Assembly: GCF_000620625.1 (NCBI RefSeq)
Contig: NZ_JIAW01000032.1
Span: forward strand, 1 to 64,000
DNA length: 64,000 nucleotides
Reading direction: 5' to 3'
DNA from: Mycobacterium sp. URHB0044
GTDB taxonomy: Bacteria; Actinomycetota; Actinomycetes; Mycobacteriales; Mycobacteriaceae
Under the pieces are notes generated by a model. The model saw nothing but the letters and a program-made list of their open reading frames with translations, was not told the DNA's origin and made no database searches. Of the stretch, positions 41,957 to 51,790 are shown piece by piece (position 1 is the first letter of the stretch; each line of letters starts with the position of its first letter). The position numbers and the translations under genes were made by a program.

Positions 41957-43435
41957 TCAGGTTCCGGCGGGTGGGGTCAGCATCTCTTGCCAGGTGGGCG
42001 CTTTCGGTGCCTGTTGAGCCAGATCAGACTGTGTGTACGCCCGACCGTCGGGGCCGACGTAGGTTCCGGTGGTTGGGTCGTACTCGGCCGCTGCGATCGG
42101 TGGCAACGTGGCGCCCGGTGGGGGAGGGACCACGCCAGGCAGTCGGATGCGGTCTGCGGGTGGAGCACCCGGTGGCAGCTGCGGAATATCTTGTCCGGAC
42201 AACGTTGCGTTCGGATCGCCCTTCCAGTTGTAGCCGTCGTTGAGTGGCACGTACTGCTCATCGCTCTCACACATCTTCACCGTAGGCGCGCGTTTGCCAG
42301 GAACCGTCAGGCAAGGGTAGTTGCGGGCACCGCGCACGGCGATCATCGGCGAGTCCTGGGGTATCCGGCAGTACAAGTCGCCGACGGGTCGGGAGGGGGC
42401 GTCTTCGAAGTTGGGTGTTCGCATCTGCTGTGCCGGCAGGAACCCGGTGGTGCATGCCGGCGGCACGTTGACGTTGAGGTTGAAGTCGATGGCGGCGCCG
42501 GGATGCTTGGTGTTCCGATCGGCGAGACCGGCGCCTTGTATGTTGGCCGTGCCCAACGGCAACAACACCAGTAGCTGCTCGATGGCTGGCTGGTAGGCGA
42601 TCGCGACCTGATTGATGCTGACCAGGTTGGCCAGCAGCACCGGCAGTGTGGGCTTGATGCGGTCGATCAATTGCCGGGCTTGGTCTACCGCGCCCGGAGC
42701 CTGCTCGAGGAACCCTGCCACCGCCGTGTCGTTGGATCGCAGCTGTCGGGTGATGTTGGCCAGGTGCGCCGCCCACGCGTGGACGGCCTCTTCGCTGTCG
42801 GTCTGTGAGTCCAGCACCGGCTTGGATTGGTCGACCAGGGAGGTGAGCGGATCCAGATTGGTGCGCGCGTCGATCGCCAACGCGGTGGAGCCCTTGACGA
42901 TGCGCGATATCTCCGGACCAAGACCACCGAACGCGGTGGCGGACTCGTCAATGACCGTCTTCACGTTGTCCCGTGGGATGGCCTGCAAGCCTCGATTGGT
43001 GGCGTCGAGCAGTGTACTGATGTCCGACGGTACCGACGTGCGACCGACCGGAATCACGTCGCCGTTCTTCAGTGGTGATCCGTGGTCGCTGCGCGGTACT
43101 AGCGCGACGTACTGTTCACCAGCTCCAGATACGCTGTGCACCTGCGCGTCCAGGTCCGAGGGGATGTGAAGGTCGGAACGCAAGGACAGCACTGCGTCGA
43201 CGCCGGTGTCGGTGAGGCGCACCTCGGCGACGCGTCCGACCTCGGTGCCGCGGTAGGTGACGTTTCCGTTTTGATACAGTCCGGCCGCGCGGGGCAACTG
43301 CACGGTGACGGTGTACTGCCCAACCCCCAGCAGGGCGGGCAGCTTGATGTAGCCGAAGATCATCAGGGATCCGGCGACGACAGAGATGACCACGAAGATC
43401 GTCAATTGGATCCGGATCCATCGGGTGAGCCGCAC
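41957..43435 (-). CDS. mceF: MCE family protein, F position
   Basis: 492 residues. A hydrophobic N-terminal anchor (RIQLTIFVVISVVAGSLMIFGY) is followed by the MCE domain (YTVTVQLPRAAGLYQNGNVTYRGTEVGRV...), a long helical part and a Pro-rich C-terminus. Mce proteins assemble into a periplasmic conduit for lipid import. GTG 43435 is 1 nt after the mceE stop; a longer frame upstream overlaps mceE and is not used. It is the last gene of the operon. Its C-terminal tail carries several Pro-rich repeats, common in MceF-like proteins. Confidence 0.92.
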   Translation of the reverse strand: MRLTRWIRIQLTIFVVISVVAGSLMIFGYIKLPALLGVGQYTVTVQLPRAAGLYQNGNVTYRGTEVGRVAEVRLTDTGVDAVLSLRSDLHIPSDLDAQVHSVSGAGEQYVALVPRSDHGSPLKNGDVIPVGRTSVPSDISTLLDATNRGLQAIPRDNVKTVIDESATAFGGLGPEISRIVKGSTALAIDARTNLDPLTSLVDQSKPVLDSQTDSEEAVHAWAAHLANITRQLRSNDTAVAGFLEQAPGAVDQARQLIDRIKPTLPVLLANLVSINQVAIAYQPAIEQLLVLLPLGTANIQGAGLADRNTKHPGAAIDFNLNVNVPPACTTGFLPAQQMRTPNFEDAPSRPVGDLYCRIPQDSPMIAVRGARNYPCLTVPGKRAPTVKMCESDEQYVPLNDGYNWKGDPNATLSGQDIPQLPPGAPPADRIRLPGVVPPPPGATLPPIAAAEYDPTTGTYVGPDGRAYTQSDLAQQAPKAPTWQEMLTPPAGT

Positions 43436-43436
43436 G

Positions 43437-44585
43437 CTATTTTCCTTGATCCGTGCGATAGGGAACGACCAACGGATTGCCGGCCGTATACGGACTGGGC
43501 ATCTGACCGATCGTGCGGCCCCATTGCAGCTCGAGTTTGGTGAGGTCGCCCTCAAATCGCGTGCCGGTGAAGAACGACGAATCGATGCGACTCAGAGTGA
43601 GGTCGACGGTGAGAGACAGGTTGGCGTAGTCGCCGCGCACCCAATTGGTGATGGTCTCCTTGGGCCACGGGTAGGTGGCCAAGAAGCTGAGTGAACGGGT
43701 CATCGCGGGCCCTGCGTTGGCCAACGATTCCAAGACTGGTCCAAAATCCTTGAGCTCCTGTGTCAGTGCGCCTTTGGTTTGGTTGACTGTGTCCGTGGCG
43801 AGTGCACTGAATCTGCCGAACGTGTCGATCGCCGTGATGAGGTTGTCTCGCTGGTCTTTGAGCACGTTCAGCGCATCCGGAATGGTGCGGATCGCCTTGT
43901 CCAGCACCGGCTTCTGGTCGGCGAACTGGCCCACGAGGTCATTGAAGCTCTCGGTGGCCGCGATGATGTCTCCGGTCTGTTCGTTGAGATGTCCGACGAA
44001 CTCGTCGATCTGGGTGATGAGACTCTTGAGGTCTTGCTCGCGACCGGCGAAGGCGGTGGCGAACGCGGCGGTGATGTCTTGGATTTGGCCGATACCGCCG
44101 CCGTTGAGCAGGAGCGACACGGCGGCAAGCGTCTGATCGCTACTCGGGTAGGCGCCCGCGTTCGTCAACGGAATGACCGATCCGTTGTGCAGCTTTCCTT
44201 CTGGCGTTACGCCAACCGGGGGCGATAGCTCGATGTGCAGTGAACCCAACAAGCTCGTCTGGCCGAGCGTGGCGGTCGCATTGGCCGGCAGGTCGACGTC
44301 ACCGTTGAGTCTCATGGTGACTAGCGCGTGCCAGCCCTCCCGTTCGACCGTAGTGACGGTGCCGACGTTCGCGTCGCCCACTCGCACCCGCGAGTTCGGC
44401 GAAACGTAGGCCACGTCGGGCATCTGGGCCTTGATCTCATAGGACCCCGATTCGCCGCCCTGTGTCCCAGGCATCGGCAATGAGTTCAGACCGTGCCACT
44501 CGCAACCCGTGAGGCCGGCGGCCACCACGACCACGGAGACGCCAGAGCCGATGCCGCGCAATGCCATCCTGGTGATGATGTTCAC
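43437..44585 (-). CDS. mceE: MCE family lipoprotein, E position (LprK-like)
   Basis: 382 residues. The N-terminal signal ends with a lipobox (AAGLTGC), so Cys would be lipidated and the protein anchored to the membrane, as expected of the E subunit. The MCE domain follows (YEIKAQMPDVAYVSPNSRVRVGDANVGTV). GTG 44585 overlaps the mceD stop (GTGA). It supplies the lipid-anchored member of the heterohexamer. Confidence 0.94.
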   Translation of the reverse strand: MNIITRMALRGIGSGVSVVVVAAGLTGCEWHGLNSLPMPGTQGGESGSYEIKAQMPDVAYVSPNSRVRVGDANVGTVTTVEREGWHALVTMRLNGDVDLPANATATLGQTSLLGSLHIELSPPVGVTPEGKLHNGSVIPLTNAGAYPSSDQTLAAVSLLLNGGGIGQIQDITAAFATAFAGREQDLKSLITQIDEFVGHLNEQTGDIIAATESFNDLVGQFADQKPVLDKAIRTIPDALNVLKDQRDNLITAIDTFGRFSALATDTVNQTKGALTQELKDFGPVLESLANAGPAMTRSLSFLATYPWPKETITNWVRGDYANLSLTVDLTLSRIDSSFFTGTRFEGDLTKLELQWGRTIGQMPSPYTAGNPLVVPYRTDQGK

Positions 44586-45892
44586 GAGCCTCCCCCGGGC
44601 GGCGCCATCATGCCGGTCAGGCCCTGTGCTGGGTCGGTGGCGACGACGGTGGATTCGGCGGCCAGCGGTCCCGCGTTGACCGGTGGTGGCGATGGCTGTG
44701 CCGGCGCGTTGTCCTGCGGCTGGACGTAGTCGGGTCGCATCCAGTCTTCGCTGTAGGTGACTTCATTGGGCCGCGCCGAGGCGCCCACGATCAGGTTCTC
44801 GCCGATTGGGGGGAAGTTGTACTGACGGTTCTTGATGATGGGCGCGAGGTATTGAACGCAGAGCTTCGCCGACTGTTCGGCACCCAGGCGTGACGCGGCC
44901 TGAATAGCCCCGCATAGAAAGCTGATCGGGTTGGCGAAGTTGTTGATCGCGAAATCTCCGGAGAGCGCGGCCTGTGCCGGCTGGTAGATGTTGATGAAGT
45001 TCTGAAACGCGGTCGGCGCGACGTGCAGTGTCTGTTTGATGTCGCCCAGACTGTCGTTGACGGCCTGGGAAATCGACGACAGCCTGTCGGTCGTGGTGCC
45101 CAAGGCTTCGCGGTTGTCGGCGATGAAGCTCGTCGTGTCCCCTACGACGGCGTTCAGGTCTGAGATCGCCTGTCCCACTTCGTCGGGTTGGTTGGCGAGC
45201 AGCCCAGTCACCGAAGCCAGGTTGGTGTTGAGTTGCCGCAGCAACGCCGAACTGTCATGCAGGGCGGACACCACCACCGAGAGATTCTTGATCGTGGAGA
45301 AGATGTCATTGCTGTGGTCGCCGACGATTGAGAATGCCTGCGACATCTTGATGATGGCGTCGCGGATGTTCGTGCCTTGACCGCGCAGGTTGTCGGCCGC
45401 CGTGTCGATGAAGGCACCCAGTGTGCTGACACCGCCCGGCTGGGTGGGTTGCATGGCCACGGTCAGCTTGTCCAGCTGCGCGCGCAGGTCATCCCACTCC
45501 AGTGGGACTGCGGTGCGGGTCTGGGGGATCACCGCGCCGCTGCCCAGCACCGGGCCCCCGGTGTACACGGGTGTCAGCTGGATGGCCCGCGCGGTGACCA
45601 ACTGGGGCGACAAGATCGCGGCGCGCACTTCGGCAGGCACTTTGAGGGTGTCATCGACCCAGAATGAGATCTTCACCCTGTTGGGCTCGGGGTCGATCGT
45701 GTCGATCGCGCCCACCGCCACGCCGAGGACGCGGACCTCGTCGCCGGGAAACAGGCCGTTGCTGTTGTCGAAATAGGCGACGAGGTGCGTTCTGTCCATC
45801 TTGTTCAGCGATTGGGCCGCGACCACGAGCCCGCCGACCAAGGCCAGCGCCAGGACCACCGCAAGGCCGATCCTCGCGTTGCGTGTTTTCAT
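44582..45892 (-). CDS. mceD: MCE family protein, D position
   Basis: 436 residues. An N-terminal membrane helix (ARIGLAVVLALALVGGLVVAA) is followed by the MCE domain (HLVAYFDNSNGLFPGDEVRVLGVAVGAID) and the helical/variable C-terminal region with a Pro-rich end. ATG 45892 shares its A with the mceC stop (TGATG); an upstream open frame is shadow sequence. It is part of the lipid-import complex. Confidence 0.92.
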   Translation of the reverse strand: MKTRNARIGLAVVLALALVGGLVVAAQSLNKMDRTHLVAYFDNSNGLFPGDEVRVLGVAVGAIDTIDPEPNRVKISFWVDDTLKVPAEVRAAILSPQLVTARAIQLTPVYTGGPVLGSGAVIPQTRTAVPLEWDDLRAQLDKLTVAMQPTQPGGVSTLGAFIDTAADNLRGQGTNIRDAIIKMSQAFSIVGDHSNDIFSTIKNLSVVVSALHDSSALLRQLNTNLASVTGLLANQPDEVGQAISDLNAVVGDTTSFIADNREALGTTTDRLSSISQAVNDSLGDIKQTLHVAPTAFQNFINIYQPAQAALSGDFAINNFANPISFLCGAIQAASRLGAEQSAKLCVQYLAPIIKNRQYNFPPIGENLIVGASARPNEVTYSEDWMRPDYVQPQDNAPAQPSPPPVNAGPLAAESTVVATDPAQGLTGMMAPPGGGS

Positions 45893-47262
45893 CACTGTCC
45901 TCCTTCGGAGGGCGTTGGTGTCGGCCCGGCTGGCGGGACCTCGTTGGGGGCGGTCTGGTAGACCGGGGCTGGGCTCGGCCCCGGTGTGGACGCCACGCCG
46001 GGCGCCGCGTTCGCTGGCGGACCGGGTGGCGGACCCCCTGGCGTTGGTGCGGGCAGCGGCTCTCGGTATGGGTAGCAGCCAGTAGGCCCAGGTAAGGGCA
46101 GCCCGGTCGGCCCGCAACCCTGGTCACCCGGCGTGCCGGTGATCGCTTCGGGCAGTGTGAGATTGGGCTCCCCGCCTTGGCCCGTTCGTGGGTAGGGGAT
46201 CGGCAGTGGGGGAGTGGCGGGCTGACCGGTCGGCGGGTCGGTGCGCTGCGACGGCAAGAGCACGTGGGGGTCCAGGCCAAGGTCGGAGAACGCGGCGTCG
46301 ACGAATGGCTGAATGAATTGACCCGGTAGTAGGTTTGCCAGATAGGCCTTGAAGAACGGGCCGGATGCGACGGCTTCGCCCAGTGACATCGCATAGGCGT
46401 TAAGCGATTTGATCGCCTCTTGTATCCGCCCCTTGCGGTTGTCGACGATCGTCAGGACACCGTTGAGCTTGTCGAGGGCGGGACGCAGCTGTGCCTTGTT
46501 GTCCTGGATGAAGCCGGATAGCTGTTTGGCAAACGCCGACAGGTTGCCCGAAACCTCGTCCAACGCACCGCTTTGTGATCGCAGCTGAGCGAGTAGAGCG
46601 TTGGTGTCGGCGACGAGGCCTGCGATCTGGTCGGCGCGCTCTGAGAGCACGGAGGTGGCCTTGTTGGCGTTGGTCAAGAGATCGCGGAGCTGTTGATCGT
46701 GAGTATCCAGGACCTGGGAGAAGCGCGCCACACCGTCGACCGCCGCCTTGAGATCCGGCGGCGTGTCGTGGAAGGTCTGCGACAGGGTGGCCAGCGCGTC
46801 GGATACCGCGGTGGTGTTCAGTCCGGTGATGGTGGTCGACAGATCACCGAGGGCATCGGGCAGCTGGTAGGGAGACCTGGTGCGCTCCAATGGAATCGGT
46901 GCAGATAGCTCGCCGCCACCGCGTGGGGTCACCTGCAAGACCTTCGCACCCAGTAGCGTCTTGGTCCGGATGTTGGCTTCGCTGCTCTCGCCCAGGCGCA
47001 CACCGTCATCGACATCGAACGCGACCAAAACCTGCGAACCGTCTAGCCTCACAGACGACACTTGTCCTATCCGAAGCCCCGCGACCTGTACCGGAGCTCC
47101 GGTTTTCAGGCCGCCGGCTTCGGCGAAGTAGGCCGAGTAGTGCTTCTCGGAGTTAACGATTGGCAGTTTGTCGTAGGTCAATGCAAGCGCGACGATGCCC
47201 GCTACGAGCGAGATGCCGATCGCTCCGATGACGAATGGACTTCGTTCAGCGAAAGACTTCAT
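45892..47262 (-). CDS. mceC: MCE family protein, C position
   Basis: 456 residues. The transmembrane start (SPFVIGAIGISLVAGIVALAL) and MCE domain (YSAYFAEAGGLKTGAPVQVAGLRIGQVSSV) are clear; the final ~110 residues are a long Pro/Gly-rich tail. ATG 47262 overlaps the mceB stop by ATGA. The Pro-rich tail may cross the periplasm or the cell wall, as proposed for other C-position proteins. Confidence 0.93.
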   Translation of the reverse strand: MKSFAERSPFVIGAIGISLVAGIVALALTYDKLPIVNSEKHYSAYFAEAGGLKTGAPVQVAGLRIGQVSSVRLDGSQVLVAFDVDDGVRLGESSEANIRTKTLLGAKVLQVTPRGGGELSAPIPLERTRSPYQLPDALGDLSTTITGLNTTAVSDALATLSQTFHDTPPDLKAAVDGVARFSQVLDTHDQQLRDLLTNANKATSVLSERADQIAGLVADTNALLAQLRSQSGALDEVSGNLSAFAKQLSGFIQDNKAQLRPALDKLNGVLTIVDNRKGRIQEAIKSLNAYAMSLGEAVASGPFFKAYLANLLPGQFIQPFVDAAFSDLGLDPHVLLPSQRTDPPTGQPATPPLPIPYPRTGQGGEPNLTLPEAITGTPGDQGCGPTGLPLPGPTGCYPYREPLPAPTPGGPPPGPPANAAPGVASTPGPSPAPVYQTAPNEVPPAGPTPTPSEGGQ

Positions 47263-48293
47263 TTCGGTGTGCACCGTCCCGAAGACTGACCCACGAGTTT
47301 GATGTAGACGGGCTGTCCCCCTTTGCCGTTGAGCTTTAAGGACATGTCGCAGAGGTAGTAGCTGAAGTAGTCACCGTTCATGCCCATCCTGGCCAGTGCC
47401 TTGTATGAATCTGGCAGCGTGTTGAGTAGGTCGTCGAGGTAGTCGTGGTCGGCGACCGCGATCGAAGCGGCACGATCCGTTTGTGCGACGGTGTTCTTGA
47501 ACGGCGGCCTGGCCTGCAGGAGCAGATCGGCGATCGTCGCCGACGAGGCATCGGTGTAGGCCACCGCGTTGCTGATGTCCGTCTTGTGTTCCGCCAGGCC
47601 CTTGACGATCTCCGACAGCGAGTCGACTGTCTTGCGGACCTGGTCGCGCTGGGCGCCCAGCGTTCCGAGTACCGCGTTGAGACTCGTAATGACCTGTCCG
47701 ATGAGCTCGTCGCGGTCAGCGAGGGTAGTGGTCACCGCCGCCGTTTGGCTCAGAAACGATCCGATCGTGGTGCCCTCGCCCTGAAGGGCCTGGATGAGCT
47801 GACTGGATAGGGCATTGACCTGTTGGGGGTCGAGCGCACGAAACAGCGGCCGGAAGCCGCCCAGCAGGACGTCGAGATCCAACGCCGGTTCGGTTCGATC
47901 TACCGCGATGGTGCCCCCCGGGTTGAGTCTTTCCACACCGCCGGCGCCCTCTAGTAGTGCCATGTAACGGGTGCCGATCGGGTCGGCCCACCGCAGCGCG
48001 GCCTTTGTGCCCTGAGTGAGCACCACCGTCGGGTCGGCGGAGAACTCAACGACTGCGAGGTTGTTCTGGTTGATCGAGATCTTCTTGACCTTGCCGACCT
48101 CGACCCCCGCGATGCGCACGAAGTCACCCTCGGTCAGGCCGCTGACGTCGGTGAATTCAGCGTGGTACGTCCGCTCGGCTTGGATCCGCACCTGAGCAAA
48201 GACCGCCATCAATGAGACCGCACTCACCACGCAGACGACCACGAACACGGCGAAGCCGATGACGGCGCGTCGCAAGCTCTTCGTCATGGCCAT
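47259..48293 (-). CDS. mceB: MCE family protein, B position
   Basis: 344 residues. The N-terminal membrane segment (AVIGFAVFVVVCVVSAVSLMAVFA) and the MCE domain (YHAEFTDVSGLTEGDFVRIAGVEVGKVKKI) are followed by the usual helical region, ending in a compact C-terminus without a Pro tail. ATG 48293 is given; a second ATG at 48287 is better spaced from GAGG and may be the true start. It lies 34 bp after mceA. Confidence 0.93.
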   Translation of the reverse strand: MAMTKSLRRAVIGFAVFVVVCVVSAVSLMAVFAQVRIQAERTYHAEFTDVSGLTEGDFVRIAGVEVGKVKKISINQNNLAVVEFSADPTVVLTQGTKAALRWADPIGTRYMALLEGAGGVERLNPGGTIAVDRTEPALDLDVLLGGFRPLFRALDPQQVNALSSQLIQALQGEGTTIGSFLSQTAAVTTTLADRDELIGQVITSLNAVLGTLGAQRDQVRKTVDSLSEIVKGLAEHKTDISNAVAYTDASSATIADLLLQARPPFKNTVAQTDRAASIAVADHDYLDDLLNTLPDSYKALARMGMNGDYFSYYLCDMSLKLNGKGGQPVYIKLVGQSSGRCTPK

Positions 48294-48327
48294 ATTCCTC
48301 GATGCCTATTCGGTCGGATGGGGCTGT

Positions 48328-49713
48328 TCACGGCGCCGGTGGCGCTGATTCGGCCGGGGGCGGCCCGGGCGGCGACGGCTCGGGGGTGGGTGCTGGAGGC
48401 ACGCCGGGCCACAGCGGCGTTCCGTCCGGGCTGTACAGCGGGGCACCGTACGGAGGCGCCCCCGGGTAGGGGATCGGCCCAGGGGCTGGCCCCGGTAGGC
48501 ACTGGCGGATGGTGGGCGGTCGCGGCGCGGCGCGCGTCACCGGGAGGTAGTCGGCCCAGCACGGGTGCCCGAGACCGGGGTTGGGCCGTAAGTCCAGCCC
48601 GGTACCCCAGCCGGTGTTGGTCACCGTGGAGCGCACCGGGAAGTTCTTCGCGACATCGGGTAGTGAACCGCAGCTGGGATTGCCGCCCGGGCCGCCCTTA
48701 GCGGCCACGATCGGAAGGTTGTCCGGGTACTGGTACGGGTCGTCGCCGAGCAACACGGCAGCGTCCACGACCGACGAATAGCCGTTGCCTCCGGTGGTCG
48801 CGTATCCGCCGTTGTCCAGGTAGTACTTGGCGCCGACGAGGAGGCAGGTGTACTCCGGGTTGTACTTCATCAGCAGGTCGGTGGTCGGCTGTAACCCGTT
48901 GATGGCGTTGACGACGTTGTCCTTGTTCTGCCCGAGTAGTTCGACGCCGCTATTGGACAATCCAATCGCACTCAGCAGGAAGGCATCCAGATCCTTGGCG
49001 TGGTTCGTGATGGTCGTGCTGGTGGTGCTGGCCGCGTCCAGTGTGGCCAGAATGTCTTGGGCTGCAGCGGCATAGGTGTCGCTGAATCCCTTGAAGGAGC
49101 GCCAGTCCTGCGTGATGGTGTCCATTCGTGGATTGATCGCGAGCAGCACTTGGTTGGCGGCGGTCGTTGCTTCGCCGATCCGTTCGCCCTGCCCGCGCAC
49201 GCCGTCGGCGAGCGCGGTCACCGTGGCGTTCAGCTTGGACACGTCGATCTCACCCAACAGCCCGACCAGGTTCTCGAATACCGTGTTGATTTCGGTGCTG
49301 ACATTGCGCGACACCAACACCGCCCCCGCGGCCAGCCTGTTCGGGGTGGGCGCATCGGGAGGGGTGAGCTCGACGTACTTGGCGCCGAACACGGTGGTGG
49401 CCTTGATCTCGGCTTGCACATTGGCCGGGATGTAGCGCATCTGGTCGGGGAACATGTCCAGCTTCAGGCTGGTCGTGCCCGTACCCCCGGTGACCGCGGC
49501 AACACGGCCCACTTCGACGTCGTGCAGCTTGACCTTCGCGCCGGGCTCCATTACGAGTCCGGTGCGATCCGATGTCAAAGTCACTGGCACGTAAGCGTTG
49601 AACGATCCGACGAAGAACGCCGAACACACCATGACGATCGACGCGACCAGGGCGAAGAGGGCGAGAGCCCACCACGCTGGGTGTATTCCCCGAAAGCGTC
49701 TCATGGCCTCCAT
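48328..49713 (-). CDS. mceA: MCE family protein, A position
   Basis: 461 residues. A signal/membrane helix (AWWALALFALVASIVMVCSAFFVG) precedes the MCE domain (YVPVTLTSDRTGLVMEPGAKVKLHDVEVGRVAAV). The C-terminus is strongly Pro-rich (about 60 residues of PP repeats). It starts 3 nt after the yrbEB stop; ATG 49704 is a possible alternative start. It is the first Mce protein of the operon. Confidence 0.93.
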   Translation of the reverse strand: MEAMRRFRGIHPAWWALALFALVASIVMVCSAFFVGSFNAYVPVTLTSDRTGLVMEPGAKVKLHDVEVGRVAAVTGGTGTTSLKLDMFPDQMRYIPANVQAEIKATTVFGAKYVELTPPDAPTPNRLAAGAVLVSRNVSTEINTVFENLVGLLGEIDVSKLNATVTALADGVRGQGERIGEATTAANQVLLAINPRMDTITQDWRSFKGFSDTYAAAAQDILATLDAASTTSTTITNHAKDLDAFLLSAIGLSNSGVELLGQNKDNVVNAINGLQPTTDLLMKYNPEYTCLLVGAKYYLDNGGYATTGGNGYSSVVDAAVLLGDDPYQYPDNLPIVAAKGGPGGNPSCGSLPDVAKNFPVRSTVTNTGWGTGLDLRPNPGLGHPCWADYLPVTRAAPRPPTIRQCLPGPAPGPIPYPGAPPYGAPLYSPDGTPLWPGVPPAPTPEPSPPGPPPAESAPPAP

Positions 49714-49716
49714 TGG

Positions 49717-50571
49717 CTAACCCGCGTAGTGAAAGTTGCCGGACTGGCCGTAGATGGCCAGTGAGAGGAACAAGACGACGAACACCGCGGCGATCAGAGA
49801 GGTGCGAACGGATCGACCGACGGCCTCGCCGACGCCTGCCGGGCCGCCGGAGGCGGTGAATCCGTAATAGGTGTGGACCATCATGATCACGACGGCCATC
49901 GCAATCGCTTGAAAGAAGGACCAAATCAGATCTGTCGGATTCAAGAACGTATGGAAGTAGTGGTCGTAGACACCCGTCGACTGTCCGTAGACGAAGGTGG
50001 TGGTGAACCTGGCGGAGAAGTATGCGGTCAACATCGCCACGCAGTACAACGGGACGACCACGATCACCCCGGCTACGACCCGGTTCGACGCCAGGTAGGC
50101 GATCGATCGAATACCGATCACCTCCAAGGCATCGATCTCCTCGTTGATGCGCATCGCACCAAGCTGAGCGGTTGCGCCGGCGCCGATCGTTGCGGCCAGT
50201 GCGATACCGGCGATCACCGGGGCGAGTAACCGGGTGACGAAGTATGCGGACGCGAAGCCGGTCAGCGCCTCGGTACCGAAGCTGGAGAATTGGTTGTAAC
50301 CCTGGATGCCGACCAGGCTGCCTACCGACAGGGTCAGAAATCCGACGACGGCGACCGTTCCGCCGATGAGCGCCAGTGCCCCTGAGCTCAGGCTCATCTG
50401 AGCGACCAGCCGCACCATCTCGCTTCGGTAGTGCAAGAACGCGTCTTTCATCGAAAGCAGAATCTTGGCGTAAAACTGTGCCTGCGTTCCGATTACGGTC
50501 AAGGTGTCGAGCGGGCTCGCAACTGCGCTGCGCAGGCGGGGGTATCGCCTGCTGGGAACGCTCGCTGTCAT
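49717..50571 (-). CDS. yrbEB: MlaE/YrbE-type ABC permease, B subunit
   Basis: 284 residues, multi-spanning permease of the Mla/YrbE family: GTVAVVGFLTLSVGSLVGI, TIGAGATAQLGAMRINEEIDALEVIGI and the C-terminal GFTASGGPAGVGEAVGRSVRTSL are typical. It works with YrbEA and an MceG-type ATPase, which is not in this window. ATG 50571 overlaps the yrbEA stop (ATGA); a longer upstream frame inside yrbEA is spurious. Confidence 0.94.
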   Translation of the reverse strand: MTASVPSRRYPRLRSAVASPLDTLTVIGTQAQFYAKILLSMKDAFLHYRSEMVRLVAQMSLSSGALALIGGTVAVVGFLTLSVGSLVGIQGYNQFSSFGTEALTGFASAYFVTRLLAPVIAGIALAATIGAGATAQLGAMRINEEIDALEVIGIRSIAYLASNRVVAGVIVVVPLYCVAMLTAYFSARFTTTFVYGQSTGVYDHYFHTFLNPTDLIWSFFQAIAMAVVIMMVHTYYGFTASGGPAGVGEAVGRSVRTSLIAAVFVVLFLSLAIYGQSGNFHYAG

Positions 50572-51536
50572 ATCGTGACCTTCACGCCCACGGCGGTTGC
50601 GACGATGTTGATTGCGAACAAGGCCACGAACGTGAACACCACCGTTTCGTTGACGGCGATCCCGACGGCCGCGGGTCCACCGCCAACCGAAATTCCCTTG
50701 TAACAAGCGATTAGGCCAGCTGACAGTCCGAACACCGCGGCCTTGATCCAGGCGACGACGACGTCGGCGCCGTGGGTGATGGTCGTCAGGCTGGCCACGA
50801 ACGCACCCGGCGTGACGTTCTGTACGTATACCGAGAAGACGAAACAGCCGACCAACCCGACCAGGATGACCACGGAGGACAACAGGGTTGCGACCACGGT
50901 AGCGGCCAGCACCCGGGGCACGACGAGCGCCTGAATCGGATTGACACCCATCACCCTGAGCGCGTCGAGCTCCTCGCGAATCGTGCGGGCACCAAGATCA
51001 GCGCACATGGCCGTGGCGCCCGCTCCAGAGACGACCAGCACCGTCACGACCGGGCCGACTTGGGTGACGGTGCCCCATGCGGCGCCGGTGCCGGAGTAGT
51101 CGGCTGCGCCGAAGTCCGTTATCAGAATGTTGAACGTAAAGATCAGTAGGACGTCGAGTGGAATGGCCAGCAGCATCGTGGGAAGTAGCGACACACGGGC
51201 CACAAACCAGCACTGCAACAGGAACTCTCGCCACGCAAATGGTCTGCGTGGGATCAACACCAACGTGTCCAACGCCATCGCGAAGAAACCGCCCATCGCG
51301 CGAACCGGTTTGGCGGCCCTCGCGTCCGAGACCCTTGTCAGACCGTCGTCAAAGCGAGCGGACCAGGAGGAACCAGATCCGTCGACGGTACGCCCGTCGG
51401 GTGTGGTCTGTGGTTGCTCAAGCAGCGAAACCCTTGCGTGCGATGACTCAGTGTCGAGACCGAAGCCGCCGATGGGAATTTCGTCACTCGCAATGTCGCT
51501 GGTGCCGACCACCTCGTCGTCGAAACGGGTCATCAC
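50568..51536 (-). CDS. yrbEA: MlaE/YrbE-type ABC permease, A subunit, with N-terminal extension
   Basis: 322 residues; the permease part begins near residue 80 (VRAMGGFFAMALDTLVLI), so ~75 hydrophilic residues precede it, longer than most YrbEA proteins. Core motifs are VTVLVVSGAGATAMCADLGARTIREELDALRVMGVNP and KGISVGGGPAAVGIAVNETVV. The start is GTG 51536, or ATG 51533, behind GGAGGG. It is first in the 8-gene mce operon. The 254 bp between it and the BVMO gene at 51791 hold both divergent promoters, but no clear operator could be picked out. Confidence 0.92.
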   Translation of the reverse strand: MMTRFDDEVVGTSDIASDEIPIGGFGLDTESSHARVSLLEQPQTTPDGRTVDGSGSSWSARFDDGLTRVSDARAAKPVRAMGGFFAMALDTLVLIPRRPFAWREFLLQCWFVARVSLLPTMLLAIPLDVLLIFTFNILITDFGAADYSGTGAAWGTVTQVGPVVTVLVVSGAGATAMCADLGARTIREELDALRVMGVNPIQALVVPRVLAATVVATLLSSVVILVGLVGCFVFSVYVQNVTPGAFVASLTTITHGADVVVAWIKAAVFGLSAGLIACYKGISVGGGPAAVGIAVNETVVFTFVALFAINIVATAVGVKVTI

Positions 51537-51790
51537 TACGTTTCCCTCCGTGCCAGCATGCGCTGACTTCTGGCGAAGGTAGGGCGTGACGAACCCGGAG
51601 GAACAGCCGGATTCCGCCGCGTTTCATCCGTCGTTGGCATGGCCGTGCGGTCCTGATGCCCCCTGATCGACGTGGCCAGTCCCGGACTATGTATGGCTCA
51701 ATCTGGCTGGCTCCTCAAACTCGCGCGTCCTAGCTTGAGATCCCAGTGGGCTGCGGGTCTGCCACGGCAACGACGTCATCAGGAGGGGAC

